From positions 4,484,354-4,548,353 of the forward strand of contig NZ_CM001977.1 of assembly GCF_000406165.1 (NCBI RefSeq): 64,000 nucleotides of DNA, in the 5' to 3' direction. Positions 40,570 to 52,871 of this stretch are shown one piece after another (the first letter of the stretch is position 1; each line of letters opens with the position of its first letter). The stretch is from Dickeya zeae NCPPB 2538 (GTDB lineage: Bacteria > Pseudomonadota > Gammaproteobacteria > Enterobacterales > Enterobacteriaceae). The position numbers and the translations under genes were made by a program. The notes under the pieces are model-generated. The model was not told the origin of the DNA, ran no database searches, and saw only the letters and a list, made by a program, of their open reading frames with translations.

Positions 40570-41316
40570 TCACATCGCATACTGCGCAGACGCGTTTTCC
40601 GTCGCGTGGCTGCTGAGTTTGATATAGCGCCGCGACTGACGTTGTTGCTGGATGATTTCACCGGATTTACGCATGCCGTAAGCCGAGGTGTAATTCCACA
40701 TCACCAACCGATCAAGACGCGGGGTATGGGCACAAGCCCAGGCCAGATAATCATCGATGTCGCTTATTACTTCCACATCCGGAATATGCCGGGAGCGCAG
40801 ACGACCCGAGGCGGGATGCAATTTTAGCGATTCCGGCCCCCCGATGTTGAAGCCGGGAATTTTCAGTACCGACTGACGGATGGTGCACAGCTGGGTAGCC
40901 GCTTCCAACGGATCTATCTGAGCGTCAATCCAGGCTTTTTCTGCGTGGGTCTGTGTTTGCAGGTGAGGGGGCGTTTCACGACTCCAGACGCGGACAATTT
41001 CCACATCCATTCCCACTTTACCTTCTTCGCTCAGCAGGATTGCGATGGTATTTCCTGCGTAGCCAAGGCTGAAGTCGGGGAGATGCGGATCGACAAAACA
41101 GGGTCTGCCGTTAGGTGAGACCATTAAAGGTGGAAGTACTGGATAACCGAAAAAATAAAACATCATTTCTGCCAACAGCGCGCGGCTCTTCAGATAACGC
41201 TCGCGGCGTTTCACTGAAAAGCTGTGCGTGGATGAAATCAGGTCATCCGATAACCGTTGCAGATCGGGTAACGCTTCCGTGCTTGCCCACCTGACGAAAT
41301 GACAGGTCATATTCAC
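40570..41316 (-). CDS. yieE: Degenerate phosphopantetheinyl transferase-like protein (YieE)
   Basis: The 248-residue protein matches the layout of Sfp/AcpT-type transferases and of E. coli YieE in particular, which is also next to adeP. GRPCF, FSLGYAGNTIAILLSEEG and VGMDVE are visible. The metal-binding Asp and Glu of VGMDVE are kept, but the SHS-type motif reads GYA (no His) and the usual WxxKExxxK motif reads CTIRQSVLK, losing the Glu. The same changes occur in E. coli YieE as I recall it, so the divergence appears to be family-wide. Activity on ACPs, including ApeE and ApeF, is uncertain. Confidence 0.8.
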   Translation of the reverse strand: MNMTCHFVRWASTEALPDLQRLSDDLISSTHSFSVKRRERYLKSRALLAEMMFYFFGYPVLPPLMVSPNGRPCFVDPHLPDFSLGYAGNTIAILLSEEGKVGMDVEIVRVWSRETPPHLQTQTHAEKAWIDAQIDPLEAATQLCTIRQSVLKIPGFNIGGPESLKLHPASGRLRSRHIPDVEVISDIDDYLAWACAHTPRLDRLVMWNYTSAYGMRKSGEIIQQQRQSRRYIKLSSHATENASAQYAM

Positions 41317-41596
41317 TCCATGATGCCAACGAAAAAAAACCTGATAATTTTTAGTAGAATAACTGCTCAGTGAAGTTTATTTCCGACGCAAATGGTCAGA
41401 TAAATATCCGTGCCAAAGAAAAACTGACGGAGAAATCGGCGATAATTATCCTTGTTTGAGCAGAATACGTCAAAAAGCACTTTTTATTAAAACTGATTTT
41501 ATTTTGCTTGAAACAAAATCGGACTGACATCACATCATGTCAACACAGTGCGGCATGCCCGTGAACGCATCCTGGCATCACGGGCAAATAAAGACT
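41317..41596. other. Region between yieE and the ferredoxin gene
   Basis: This 280-base AT-rich stretch should hold the yieE promoter. It includes a perfect inverted repeat ATTTTG-CTTGAAA-CAAAAT (41501-41519) of unknown role, and GCCCGTGA/TCACGGGC (41557-41585), a stem just beyond the end of the ferredoxin gene that may be its terminator. Confidence 0.5.
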
Positions 41597-44181
<2,585 letters not shown>

Positions 44182-44200
44182 TCAGGCGAGCCCTTATCGA

Positions 44201-44226
44201 ATTAAGTAAGTGTTCACTAACTTAAT
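44201..44226. promoter_or_regulatory. Large palindromic operator upstream of aegA
   Basis: The sequence has the form ATTAAGTnAGTG-TT-CACTnACTTAAT, a near-perfect 26-base inverted repeat. Its length and symmetry are typical of TetR-family operators. It lies between aegA and a divergent short frame that resembles the start of a TetR-family protein. Confidence 0.65.
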
Positions 44227-44259
44227 CGGTGCGGGATGTCTGTTGTGATTACAGGCTGT

Positions 44260-44376
44260 ATGACGTCGGCATTGTCTGCCGGGGCAGAAGAAAAGAGACG
44301 AAATCAGTCTGAGCGGGTCACTGAAAAAGTGATTCTGGAAGGGGCCTGGTACCTGTCTCGTCAGGAGAAAAAATAA
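44260..44376 (+). pseudogene. Remnant of a TetR-family regulator gene
   Basis: A short frame of 38 codons (or 46 from ATG 44236) reads AEEKRRNQSERVTEKVILEG followed by AWYL. This resembles the first helix of TetR-family DNA-binding domains (basic residues, then an ILxAAxxL pattern). It then ends at TAA 44376 with no recognisable continuation in other frames. The likeness and the divergent position beside a TetR-type operator support a truncated regulator gene, but the segment is short and could be coincidental. Confidence 0.35.
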
Positions 44377-45120
44377 CGATCCCCTCAGTTAATGACGTTT
44401 ATCCTAACGGCTCGGATCGGCGTAAATCTTGATATAGAACAGATAAAGTGAGGTAAAAATAACCAAAAACTTTCATGCAGTTATCAAAAAAGACGGAAAT
44501 ATCCCCTGACAAGATAAGAAAATGTAAAACCGATGGGTTTTGCAGCAACAGAGGAGTAACAGAAGAGCGGTCGGTAAAAGAAGAGGAGTAACAGACGCAT
44601 CGGCATCATACCGATGGCGCTTATCCCACCTTTATCACGATGGCGTTTCTTCCTGAGCGGTTGTCATATCATAAAATCTGGCTATGCTTTGTTTATGATA
44701 ATTAAAGGATATGAGGGAAACGCGAGAGAGCGGTCGCGGCTGAAGAGAAAGTAACGTGCTATATCTGTTTACTGTTTCGCAATGCATTGCGCGGTACGAT
44801 AAATTTCATAGCAAGATAAGTAATAGATATAAATAAGATTTATTTCTATTTCGATGGGCGCCAATAATATTGCAAGAAATCGTAATTATTGTCTTGTTTT
44901 GATGTCTGCGTGATGGTTATCACGAAAAAATATTATATTTCGTGTGCTTATATGCGCGTTATGATGAGTGGCTATCACGTTGAACTCTATTTTTATTGAT
45001 GATGGGTTTAAGCATAGCTTGCTACCCTTCCATAGAGTGGATTTGTTTTGCGAATAGCAGAATAGCGTTTGCACCGTGAATTGTGGTCTTGCGGGTTGAA
45101 CATCGCCTGAAAAAAAGCGT
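44377..45120. other. AT-rich non-coding stretch before the arn promoter
   Basis: About 745 bases without a convincing gene. It contains a direct repeat of GAGGAGTAACAGA (44551-44563 and 44583-44595), a small stem CATCGG-CATCATA-CCGATG (44598-44616), and strongly AT-rich DNA around 44800-44950. It may be decayed coding sequence or a regulatory landing zone. No RNA gene was recognised. Confidence 0.5.
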
Positions 45121-45152
45121 CTTAATACTCAACTAAGAAATCTGCGCTATGC
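45121..45152 (+). promoter_or_regulatory. Candidate PmrA-type box and -10 element for arn
   Basis: CTTAAT-ACTCA-ACTAAG at 45121-45137 follows the PmrA (BasR) layout of two CTTAAG-like hexamers spaced by five bases, with three mismatches in twelve. TATGCT at 45147-45152 could be the -10 element. PmrA/PhoP control of arn is known in enterobacteria; here it is inferred. Confidence 0.4.
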
Positions 45153-45174
45153 TCGTCTGCTAATTGTCAGACAG

Positions 45175-45258
45175 GTGATATTGTTGATAGTCATACTTCT
45201 GTCACTGATTGCTTTTCTACTTATGCTGCGCAAGGACCTAAGGAGTGGTTTCCCCTGA
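45175..45258 (+). CDS. 27-codon hydrophobic peptide in the arn leader
   Basis: A GTG-started frame encodes 27 residues. The first 18 are strongly hydrophobic (ILLIVILLSLIAFLLML), followed by RKDLRSGFP. This would be a single membrane helix with a basic end. It lies between the candidate arn promoter and arnB. No good ribosome site is seen before the GTG, so translation is uncertain. It may be a small membrane protein, a leader peptide, or a chance frame. Confidence 0.3.
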   Translation: MILLIVILLSLIAFLLMLRKDLRSGFP

Positions 45259-45372
45259 CGTGTTTATCCCCAGACTCGATTCTGATGGCGGGACGGCGGT
45301 GTTACCAGAGCGTTTAAAATATTATCTCGCCATACCAACAATCATCGATTTAACCTGAGAGTGAATTTTTAC

Positions 45373-46515
45373 ATGGCTGATTTTCTACCTTTCTCACGCC
45401 CCGCGTTAGGTGAGGAAGAGCTTGCCGCAGTCGAGCAGGTTCTCCGTTCCGGATGGATCACCACTGGCCCTAAAAATCAGGAACTGGAACAACAGTTTGC
45501 TGCACTGACCGGCGCGAAACACGCCATTTCTGTGAGTTCTGCGACGGGTGGCATGCATGTCACCCTGATGGCGTTGGGGATTGGCGCTGGCGATGAGGTT
45601 ATCACACCGTCGTTGACCTGGGTTTCCACCCTGAACATGATCGTGCTGCTCGGTGCTGAACCGGTCATGGTGGATGTGGATCGCGACAATCTGATGGTGA
45701 CACCGCAAGCGATTGAAGCGGCCATCACTCCCCGTACCAAAGCCATTATCCCGGTTCACTATGCTGGCGCGCCAGCGGATATCGACGCAATTCGAGACAT
45801 CGGCCGTCGCCACGGCATCCCGGTGATTGAAGATGCGGCCCATGCGGCTGGCACTTACTACCGCGGCCACCACGTCGGTGGCGAAGGTACAGCGATTTTC
45901 TCCTTCCATGCCATCAAAAATATGACCTGCGCTGAAGGCGGTCTGGTGGTAACGGATGACGACGAACTGGCCAACCGCATTCGTAGCCTCAAGTTTCACG
46001 GTCTGGCGGTCGACGCGTTTGATCGCATGGTGCAGGGCCGTGCGCCGCAGGCGGAAGTCGTGTCGCCGGGCTTCAAATACAACCTGCCGGATATCAGTGC
46101 GGCGATTGCGCTGGTGCAACTGAATAAACTGGCCGCCAATAATGCCCGTCGCGAAGCACTGGCTCAGCGCTATCTGCAAAAACTGGCGTCATTGCCATTC
46201 CAGCCGCTGTCGCTGCCGTCATGGCCGCATCAGCACGCCTGGCACCTATTTATTATCCGGGTGGATGAAGCGCGCTGTGGTATCGATCGCGACGGTCTGA
46301 TGCAGGCGCTTAAAGAGCGTAATATTGGCACCGGCTTGCATTTCCGCGCGGCGCATACCCAGAAATATTACCGTGAACGTTTCACCAACCTGCATCTGCC
46401 GAATACCGACTGGAACTCAGCGCGTATCTGCTCCCTGCCGCTGTTCCCGGATATGCATGACGAGGATGTGGACAGAGTGGTAGAGGCGTTAACTGAACTG
46501 GCGGGGAAACGCTAA
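45373..46515 (+). CDS. arnB: UDP-L-Ara4O C-4'' transaminase
   Basis: ArnB transfers an amino group from glutamate to UDP-4-keto-arabinose to form UDP-L-Ara4N, using PLP. From ATG 45373 ([16 protein letters not shown]) the product is 380 residues; a GTG at 45361 in the same frame would add four. The PLP lysine is residue 182 in [15 protein letters not shown]. It is the first gene of arnBCADTEF, and its TAATG end overlaps arnC. Confidence 0.96.
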   Translation: MADFLPFSRPALGEEELAAVEQVLRSGWITTGPKNQELEQQFAALTGAKHAISVSSATGGMHVTLMALGIGAGDEVITPSLTWVSTLNMIVLLGAEPVMVDVDRDNLMVTPQAIEAAITPRTKAIIPVHYAGAPADIDAIRDIGRRHGIPVIEDAAHAAGTYYRGHHVGGEGTAIFSFHAIKNMTCAEGGLVVTDDDELANRIRSLKFHGLAVDAFDRMVQGRAPQAEVVSPGFKYNLPDISAAIALVQLNKLAANNARREALAQRYLQKLASLPFQPLSLPSWPHQHAWHLFIIRVDEARCGIDRDGLMQALKERNIGTGLHFRAAHTQKYYRERFTNLHLPNTDWNSARICSLPLFPDMHDEDVDRVVEALTELAGKR

Positions 46516-47498
46516 TGTCAGACATGGAAGCAATTAATAAAGTCTCGGTGGTGATTCCGGTTTTCAACGAACAGGAAAGCCTGCCGGAACTGATTCGTCG
46601 TACTACCACCGCCTGTGAGCAATTGAGTCAGGATTATGAAATCCTGCTGGTAGATGACGGCAGTAGCGACAATTCTGCCGCAATGCTGACCGAAGCCGCG
46701 CAGGCACCGGGCAGCCATGTGGTGGCGGTAATCCTCAATCGTAACTACGGCCAACATTCGGCGATCATGGCGGGATTCAGTCATGTATCGGGTGACCTTA
46801 TCATCACGCTGGATGCCGACTTGCAAAACCCGCCGGAAGAAATTCCCCGACTGGTGAGCACGGCGGAGCAAGGGTATGACGTGGTGGGCACCATCCGTGA
46901 GAATCGTCAGGACAGTTGGTTTCGCAAAACCGCGTCTCGCATGATCAATCACCTGATTCAGCGCACTACCGGCAAGGCGATGAACGACTATGGCTGCATG
47001 CTGCGCGCCTATCGCCGCCATATCATCGACGCGATGCTGCACTGCCATGAACGCAGTACCTTTATCCCGATTCTCGCTAATACCTTTGCCCGTCGTACTA
47101 CTGAAATTTTGGTGCGCCATTCTGAGCGTGAATTTGGTGATTCCAAATACAGCTTCATGAAACTGATTAACCTGATGTACGACCTGGTGACCTGCCTGAC
47201 GACGACGCCGCTGCGTTTGCTGAGCGTGGTGGGCAGCGTCATTGCGATTTCCGGTTTCGCGCTGGCGCTGTTGTTGATTCTGATGCGTCTGTTTTTCGGC
47301 GCAGCCTGGGCCGCGGACGGTGTGTTTACACTGTTTGCCGTTCTGTTTTCCTTTATCGGTGCCCAGTTCGTCGGCATGGGGCTACTTGGGGAATATATCG
47401 GACGAATCTACAACGATGTTCGCGCGCGTCCCCGCTATTTTATTCAACATATTGTTGGCAATGATCCACGATTTTCTGAACAGGACAATGAAGAATGA
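46515..47498 (+). CDS. arnC: Undecaprenyl-phosphate Ara4FN transferase
   Basis: ArnC moves formylated Ara4N from UDP to undecaprenyl phosphate at the inner membrane. The 327-residue protein has a GT2 domain ([39 protein letters not shown]) and two C-terminal membrane helices at about 230-300. Its end overlaps arnA by four bases. Confidence 0.97.
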   Translation: MSDMEAINKVSVVIPVFNEQESLPELIRRTTTACEQLSQDYEILLVDDGSSDNSAAMLTEAAQAPGSHVVAVILNRNYGQHSAIMAGFSHVSGDLIITLDADLQNPPEEIPRLVSTAEQGYDVVGTIRENRQDSWFRKTASRMINHLIQRTTGKAMNDYGCMLRAYRRHIIDAMLHCHERSTFIPILANTFARRTTEILVRHSEREFGDSKYSFMKLINLMYDLVTCLTTTPLRLLSVVGSVIAISGFALALLLILMRLFFGAAWAADGVFTLFAVLFSFIGAQFVGMGLLGEYIGRIYNDVRARPRYFIQHIVGNDPRFSEQDNEE

Positions 47499-49486
47499 AA
47501 GCAGTTGTTTTTGCCTATCATGATTTTGGCTGCGTGGGACTCCGCGCGTTGGTGGCTGCGGGTTATACCGTAGAAGCGGTATTTACCCATGCGGATAATC
47601 CCGCGGAAAATCAGTTTTTTGGATCGGTAGCCCGTACCGCAGCGGAACTGGGTATCCCGGTATTCGCGCCGGAAGACGTCAATCACCCGCTGTGGGTGGA
47701 GCGCATCGCCGCGATGTCGCCGGACGTGATTTTCTCCTTCTATTATCGCCACCTGCTGAGCGACGCTATTTTGCAAAGCGCAGCGCATGGCGCGTACAAC
47801 CTGCATGGTTCGCTGCTGCCGCGTTATCGTGGCCGTGCGCCGCTGAACTGGGCGCTGGTCAACGGCGAAACCGAAACGGGTGTCACCCTGCACCGTATGG
47901 TCGCGCGTGCTGATGCCGGTAATATCGTGGCGCAACAGCGTGTGGCCATCGATGAAAGCGATACCGCGCTGAGCCTGCACCATAAGCTGCGTGACGTCGC
48001 CAGCCAGTTGCTGAAAGATAGCCTGCCGGCTATCGCGGCGGGTAAAGCGAATGATATTCCGCAGGATGAAAGCCAGGCTACCTATGTGGGCCGCCGTACT
48101 CCGGAAGATGGTCGTATCGAATGGCAGAAACCGGCACGTGCGCTGTACAACCTGGTGCGTGCGGTGACTGAGCCGTGGCCGGGCGCGTTTAGCTTTGTCG
48201 GTACCACCAAGTTCATTATCTGGCAGGCGAAAGTGCGTACTGACTTTGCCGCCGCTAAACCGGGCACCGTGCTGAGCACGTCACCGCTGGTGGTGGCTTG
48301 TGGTAACGACGCGCTGGAGATCGTGACCGGCCAGGGAGATAACGGTATTTATCTGCAAGGCGCGCAACTGGCCCAGAGCCTGGGTCTGGTGACGGGCGCT
48401 ATCCTCAACAACTCACCGGTGGTGAGCGTGAAGCGCCGTACTCGCGTGCTGATCCTCGGGGTGAATGGCTTTATCGGTAACCACCTGACCGAGCGTCTGT
48501 TGCAGGAAGATAACTATGAAGTGTTCGGTCTGGACATCAGCTCCGATGCTATCGAACGTTTCCTCGGCAACCCGCGTTTCCACTTCGTGGAAGGGGACAT
48601 CAGCATTCACTCTGAGTGGATTGAATATCACATCAAGAAATGCGACGTGGTACTGCCGCTGGTGGCGATTGCCACACCTATCGAATATACCCGCAACCCG
48701 TTGCGTGTGTTCGAGCTGGATTTCGAAGAAAACCTGAAAACCATTCGTGACTGCGTGAAGTACAAAAAACGCATCATTTTCCCGTCCACTTCTGAAGTGT
48801 ACGGCATGTGTACCGATCCGGTATTCGACGAAGACAACTCTAACCTGATCGTCGGGCCTATCAACAAACAGCGCTGGATTTACTCGGTATCTAAACAGCT
48901 GTTGGACCGTGTTATCTGGGCTTACGGCGAAAAAGAAGGGCTGCGTTTCACCCTGTTCCGTCCGTTCAACTGGATGGGGCCGCGTCTGGATAACCTGAAT
49001 GCTGCGCGTATCGGCAGTTCTCGCGCTATCACGCAGTTGATCCTGAACCTGGTGGAAGGCTCGCCTATCAAGCTGGTTGATGGTGGTCGTCAGAAACGTT
49101 GCTTTACCGACATCAAAGACGGTATCGAGGCGCTGTTCCGCATCATCGAGAATAAAGACGGCGTGTGTGATGGTCAGATCATCAACATCGGTAACCCGGA
49201 AAACGAAGCGAGCATTCGCCAACTGGCGGAAATGCTGCTGGAGAGCTTCGAGAAGCATCCGCTGCGTAACCAGTTCCCTCCGTTCGCCGGTTTCCGTGAA
49301 GTAGAAAGCAGCAGCTACTACGGTAAAGGCTATCAGGATGTGGAGCATCGTAAGCCCAGCATCCGCAATGCCAAGCGCCTGTTGCACTGGCAGCCGACCA
49401 TCGAGATGGAAAAAACCGTGGCTGAAACGCTGGACTTCTTCCTCCAGACTGTTGAAACCGGTCAATTCAGTCGGGACGGCGAATGA
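47495..49486 (+). CDS. arnA: Bifunctional UDP-GlcA decarboxylase / UDP-Ara4N formyltransferase
   Basis: ArnA oxidatively decarboxylates UDP-glucuronic acid and formylates UDP-L-Ara4N. The 663-residue product has the formyltransferase domain at about 1-300, with catalytic Asn102 and His104 in [15 protein letters not shown] and Asp140 in ARADAGN. The dehydrogenase/decarboxylase domain (about 315-660) has the NAD loop [10 protein letters not shown] and the YSVSKQLLD (YxxxK) motif. Junctions on both sides are ATGA overlaps. Confidence 0.98.
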   Translation: MKAVVFAYHDFGCVGLRALVAAGYTVEAVFTHADNPAENQFFGSVARTAAELGIPVFAPEDVNHPLWVERIAAMSPDVIFSFYYRHLLSDAILQSAAHGAYNLHGSLLPRYRGRAPLNWALVNGETETGVTLHRMVARADAGNIVAQQRVAIDESDTALSLHHKLRDVASQLLKDSLPAIAAGKANDIPQDESQATYVGRRTPEDGRIEWQKPARALYNLVRAVTEPWPGAFSFVGTTKFIIWQAKVRTDFAAAKPGTVLSTSPLVVACGNDALEIVTGQGDNGIYLQGAQLAQSLGLVTGAILNNSPVVSVKRRTRVLILGVNGFIGNHLTERLLQEDNYEVFGLDISSDAIERFLGNPRFHFVEGDISIHSEWIEYHIKKCDVVLPLVAIATPIEYTRNPLRVFELDFEENLKTIRDCVKYKKRIIFPSTSEVYGMCTDPVFDEDNSNLIVGPINKQRWIYSVSKQLLDRVIWAYGEKEGLRFTLFRPFNWMGPRLDNLNAARIGSSRAITQLILNLVEGSPIKLVDGGRQKRCFTDIKDGIEALFRIIENKDGVCDGQIINIGNPENEASIRQLAEMLLESFEKHPLRNQFPPFAGFREVESSSYYGKGYQDVEHRKPSIRNAKRLLHWQPTIEMEKTVAETLDFFLQTVETGQFSRDGE

Positions 49487-50382
49487 GAAAAGTAGGGTTA
49501 CGGATCGACGTTGATACCTGGCGCGGCACGCGGGTGGGGGTCCCCCGCCTGCTGGAGTTGCTGGACGTCTATGGCGTTCGGGCCAGCTTTTTCTTCAGTG
49601 TCGGTCCCGACAACATGGGGCGCCATCTCTGGCGCCTGATCCGCCCGGTATTTTTGTGGAAGATGCTGCGCTCACGCGCAGCATCGCTGTATGGCTGGGA
49701 TATCCTGCTGGCGGGTACCGCCTGGCCGGGCCGGGTGATTGGCCGTGGTCTGCCGGACCCGATTGTTGCTGCATCCCGGCAACATGAAGTCGGGTTACAC
49801 GCCTGGGATCATTTCGCCTGGCAAACCTGGGCCGGGGTGTGGGATCAAGCCAAAATGGAACAACAGATCAAGCTTGCCTACGACGCGTTGCAGTCGATTA
49901 CCGGCGAACCGGTCATCTGTTCCGCGGTGGCAGGCTGGCGTGCGGATCAAACCGCCGTCGAAGCCAAACAGCGATTTGGCTTTCACTACAACAGCGATTG
50001 TCGCGGCACCGCACCGTTTCGCCCGTTACTTAACGACGGCAGCACCGGTACGGTACAGATTCCGGTCACGTTGCCCACCTGGGATGAAGCGGTCGGCCGG
50101 GAAACCAATGCCGCTGATTTCAATCGCTATATTCTGGATAAAATCCATCAGGATCAGGGTACTCCGGTCTATACCATCCATGCCGAAGTGGAAGGTATTG
50201 TGATGAGCGATCAGTTCAGCGAGTTGCTGGCGCTGGCGGAGCAGGAAGGCATTCGCTTTTGTCCGCTCAGTGAATTGCTGCCGGATGATACCACTACGTT
50301 GCCGGTCGGACGCGTGGTGCGGGGTTCTCTCGCCGGACGCGATGGCTGGTTGGGATGTCAGCAGACCGTGGAGGCGGCCTGA
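49483..50382 (+). CDS. arnD: Deformylase for undecaprenyl-phosphate Ara4FN
   Basis: ArnD removes the formyl group on the periplasmic side, committing the lipid-linked sugar. The 299-residue protein belongs to the NodB polysaccharide-deacetylase family. The N-terminal metal-site segment [16 protein letters not shown] and the later [15 protein letters not shown] (His region) are seen. Overlap of one base with arnT (TGATG) indicates coupling. Confidence 0.95.
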   Translation: MRKVGLRIDVDTWRGTRVGVPRLLELLDVYGVRASFFFSVGPDNMGRHLWRLIRPVFLWKMLRSRAASLYGWDILLAGTAWPGRVIGRGLPDPIVAASRQHEVGLHAWDHFAWQTWAGVWDQAKMEQQIKLAYDALQSITGEPVICSAVAGWRADQTAVEAKQRFGFHYNSDCRGTAPFRPLLNDGSTGTVQIPVTLPTWDEAVGRETNAADFNRYILDKIHQDQGTPVYTIHAEVEGIVMSDQFSELLALAEQEGIRFCPLSELLPDDTTTLPVGRVVRGSLAGRDGWLGCQQTVEAA

Positions 50383-52040
50383 TGAAATACGCACGTCAAA
50401 CAACGCTATGGCTGGCGTTGTTACTGCTCTACTACTTTATTCCCCTCAATGGCCGTCTGTTATGGCAACCGGATGAAACCCGTTATGCGGAGATCAGCCG
50501 GGAAATGCTGGCGGGCGGCAACTGGATTGCCCCACATTTTCTGGGTATTCGCTATTTTGAAAAACCGATCGCCGGTTACTGGGTGAATAACATCGGCCAG
50601 TGGCTGCTGGGAGACAATAACGCCGGTGTGCGTGCCGGTTCGGTGTTTTCCATCTTGCTGACGGCAGGACTGATTTACTGGCTGACGCAGCGGTTGTGGC
50701 AGCAGCGGCGAACCTCGCTGCTGGCAATGGCTATCTACCTGAGCTGTTTTTTGGTCTATGGCATCGGTACCTATGCGGTGCTCGACCCCATCGTCACCCT
50801 GTGGCTGGCGGCGGCGATGTGCAGTTTCTGGGGCGCTGCACAGGCCAGCACTCGCAGCAGTAAAGTCGGCGGTTACCTGCTACTGGGCGTAGTGTGCGGC
50901 ATGGGCTTCATGACCAAGGGCTTTCTGGCGTTGGCGGTGCCGGTGATTGCTGTGCTGCCGTGGGTGACGCTGGAGCGGCGCTGGAAAGAGGTGCTGCTGT
51001 ACGGTCCGCTAGCGATTATCAGTGCGGTAGTGGTGTCATTACCGTGGGCGTTGGCGATAGCGCGCCAGGAGCCGGATTTCTGGCACTATTTCTTCTGGAT
51101 CGAGCACATTCAGCGTTTTGCCGATTCTAAGAATGCTCAGCATAAAGCGCCGTTCTGGTACTACCTGCCGGTGTTGGTTGCGGGGGTATTGCCGTGGCTG
51201 GCTTTGCTACCGTCGTCATTGCTACAGGGGTGGCGCGAGCGGCGTCAGCAGAGTGGTGCATTTTATCTGTTAGGTTGGGTGGTGATGCCATTTCTGTTTT
51301 TCAGCATCGCCAAAGGAAAACTGCCGACCTACATTCTGCCTTGTTTCGCACCACTGGCGATTCTGATGGCCCGGCGTGCCACCACGCTGCTTAGCCCGAA
51401 GATGCTCACCGTCAACGGCTGGATCAATCTGGCGTTTGGTGTGCTGTGTGCGTTGATTGTTGTACTGGTACTGGCCCCCTGGGGGCTGTCGCATCGTCCG
51501 CTTTATCAACCTCAGGAAGGCGCCAAGGTGGCGTTGGGCGTTATAGCGTTTTTGTTCTGGGGTTTGATCGGTTGGTGGACGTCGCGTCAGGCGGCAACGC
51601 GCTGGCATTGGGCGGCGGTTTGCCCGCTGGGTATTGCGTTGCTGGTTGGCATGGCGATCCCGCAGCGGGTGATGGAGAGTAAGCATCCGCAGTGGTTCCT
51701 GCGTGCACCGGAGGTGGCGTCTCACCTGGCAGAGAGTCGTTACATTCTGGCCAACAGTGTGGGTATCGCGTCGGCTGCCGCCTGGGAACAAAAGCGCAGT
51801 GACATTCTGATGTACGATAATCAGGGGGAGCTGGAGTACGGCTTGTCGTATCCAGACAGCGCGGATCGCATGGTGTCTGCCAGCGAATTTGCCGACTGGC
51901 TGGCGGCGCATCGCCGTGAAGGTAATGTCTCGTTGGTGTTGATATTCTCTTCGGCAACTGATCCGATCACCGGATTACCACCCGCGGATTACACTGAGCG
52001 TAAAGGGCGAATCGCCTTATTGTGGTATCGCCAGCAATGA
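50382..52040 (+). CDS. arnT: Lipid A L-Ara4N transferase
   Basis: ArnT transfers Ara4N to the lipid A phosphates, lowering the negative charge and resisting cationic antimicrobial peptides. The 552-residue polytopic protein starts [19 protein letters not shown]. The conserved first periplasmic loop reads LLWQPDETRYAEISREMLAG, with an acidic pair typical of GT-C enzymes, followed by HFLGIRYFEKPIAGYW. About twelve membrane helices are expected before a C-terminal periplasmic domain. ATG 50382 is supported by homology; its end overlaps arnE by four bases. Confidence 0.97.
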   Translation: MKYARQTTLWLALLLLYYFIPLNGRLLWQPDETRYAEISREMLAGGNWIAPHFLGIRYFEKPIAGYWVNNIGQWLLGDNNAGVRAGSVFSILLTAGLIYWLTQRLWQQRRTSLLAMAIYLSCFLVYGIGTYAVLDPIVTLWLAAAMCSFWGAAQASTRSSKVGGYLLLGVVCGMGFMTKGFLALAVPVIAVLPWVTLERRWKEVLLYGPLAIISAVVVSLPWALAIARQEPDFWHYFFWIEHIQRFADSKNAQHKAPFWYYLPVLVAGVLPWLALLPSSLLQGWRERRQQSGAFYLLGWVVMPFLFFSIAKGKLPTYILPCFAPLAILMARRATTLLSPKMLTVNGWINLAFGVLCALIVVLVLAPWGLSHRPLYQPQEGAKVALGVIAFLFWGLIGWWTSRQAATRWHWAAVCPLGIALLVGMAIPQRVMESKHPQWFLRAPEVASHLAESRYILANSVGIASAAAWEQKRSDILMYDNQGELEYGLSYPDSADRMVSASEFADWLAAHRREGNVSLVLIFSSATDPITGLPPADYTERKGRIALLWYRQQ

Positions 52041-52378
52041 TTAATTACCTGCTGATTTTGCTGGTCAGTTTGTTGACCTGCGCCGGTCAGCTTAGCCAAA
52101 AACAGGCCGCCAGCTGGCAGAGCGGCGGCCGTTCACGTCGCGCCCATATTCTGTTATGGATGGGGGTAAGCCTGCTGTTGCTGGGGGTGGCAATGCTGCT
52201 GTGGCTGGCAGTGCTGCAACGTGTGGCGGTGAGCGTGGCGTATCCGATGCTGAGCCTGAATTTCATTCTGGTTGCACTGGCCGCGCGCTGGCTATGGCGG
52301 GAAGCCATCAGCCTGCGGCAGTGGGCTGGCATCGCGCTGATTGTTATCGGTGTCATCTTGATGGGAGGGAGCGCGTGA
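52037..52378 (+). CDS. arnE: Flippase subunit for undecaprenyl-phosphate Ara4N
   Basis: ArnE is a small SMR-like membrane protein that works with ArnF to flip the lipid-linked sugar. The 113-residue product from ATG 52037 (MINYLLILLVSLLTCAGQLS) has about three to four helices and the family stretch VAYPMLSLNFILVALAARWL. A start five codons earlier inside arnT is not preferred. Confidence 0.93.
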   Translation: MINYLLILLVSLLTCAGQLSQKQAASWQSGGRSRRAHILLWMGVSLLLLGVAMLLWLAVLQRVAVSVAYPMLSLNFILVALAARWLWREAISLRQWAGIALIVIGVILMGGSA

Positions 52379-52773
52379 AAGGCTATGGATGGGCGTTGTT
52401 GAGCGTGTTATTGGTGAGCGCAGCACAGTTGTCGATGAAATGGGGAATGTCTCAGCTTCCCTCACTGACGGAACCGTTGCCGTTTATGTTCGCCATGATG
52501 GTATTACCGATCGCGGCAGCGGCGGTACTGCTGGGGTTGGCGGCGTATGCATTCTCAATGCTGAGCTGGTTTAACGCCTTACGTTTTTTGCCGCTAAGCC
52601 GGGCTTACCCACTGCTGAGCCTCAGCTATGTGCTGGTATGGGGACTGGCGGTGGCGATGCCTATCTTCCCTGATACGTTTAGTACCGGCAAGCTGATGGC
52701 TATCGCGCTGATTATTGTCGGTGTATGGCTGGTGTGCAGCCGACAAGCCTCGCGTCTGGACGACGAGTCCTGA
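52375..52773 (+). CDS. arnF: Flippase subunit for undecaprenyl-phosphate Ara4N
   Basis: The 132-residue partner of ArnE starts with GTG 52375 in a GTGA overlap with arnE (MKGYGWALLSVLLVSAAQLS). It has four hydrophobic helices and the motif LSRAYPLLSLSYVLVWG. It ends the arn operon with a polar tail (SRQASRLDDES). Confidence 0.92.
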   Translation: MKGYGWALLSVLLVSAAQLSMKWGMSQLPSLTEPLPFMFAMMVLPIAAAAVLLGLAAYAFSMLSWFNALRFLPLSRAYPLLSLSYVLVWGLAVAMPIFPDTFSTGKLMAIALIIVGVWLVCSRQASRLDDES

Positions 52774-52795
52774 TGTCTTACTGATATGACGATGC

Positions 52796-52820
52796 GGGAA
52801 AGCGGTGTTTTCTCTTTCCC
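52796..52820 (+). terminator. Weak stem-loop after arnF
   Basis: GGGAAAG and CTTTCCC form a 7-bp stem with an 11-base loop, followed by GTTTCTC. It is a plausible but weak terminator. Confidence 0.4.
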
Positions 52821-52871
52821 GTTTCTCACTTCCCGGTTATCGTTTCCCATTTGATTGACTGGGATCTTCTT

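Noticed and set aside
44760..44785. PhoP box upstream of arn (TGTTTA repeats)
   Set aside because: TGTTTACTGTTTC has a 7-base period; a PhoP box needs about 11. It is also far from the arn promoter candidate.
45260..45358. 32-codon frame starting GTG 45260 before arnB
   Set aside because: The only ribosome-like sequence (AAGGAG at 45239) is too far away, and the peptide shows no recognisable features.
47444..49465. Long minus-strand frames opposite arnA
   Set aside because: Shadow frames of a clear gene with no start-site or family support.
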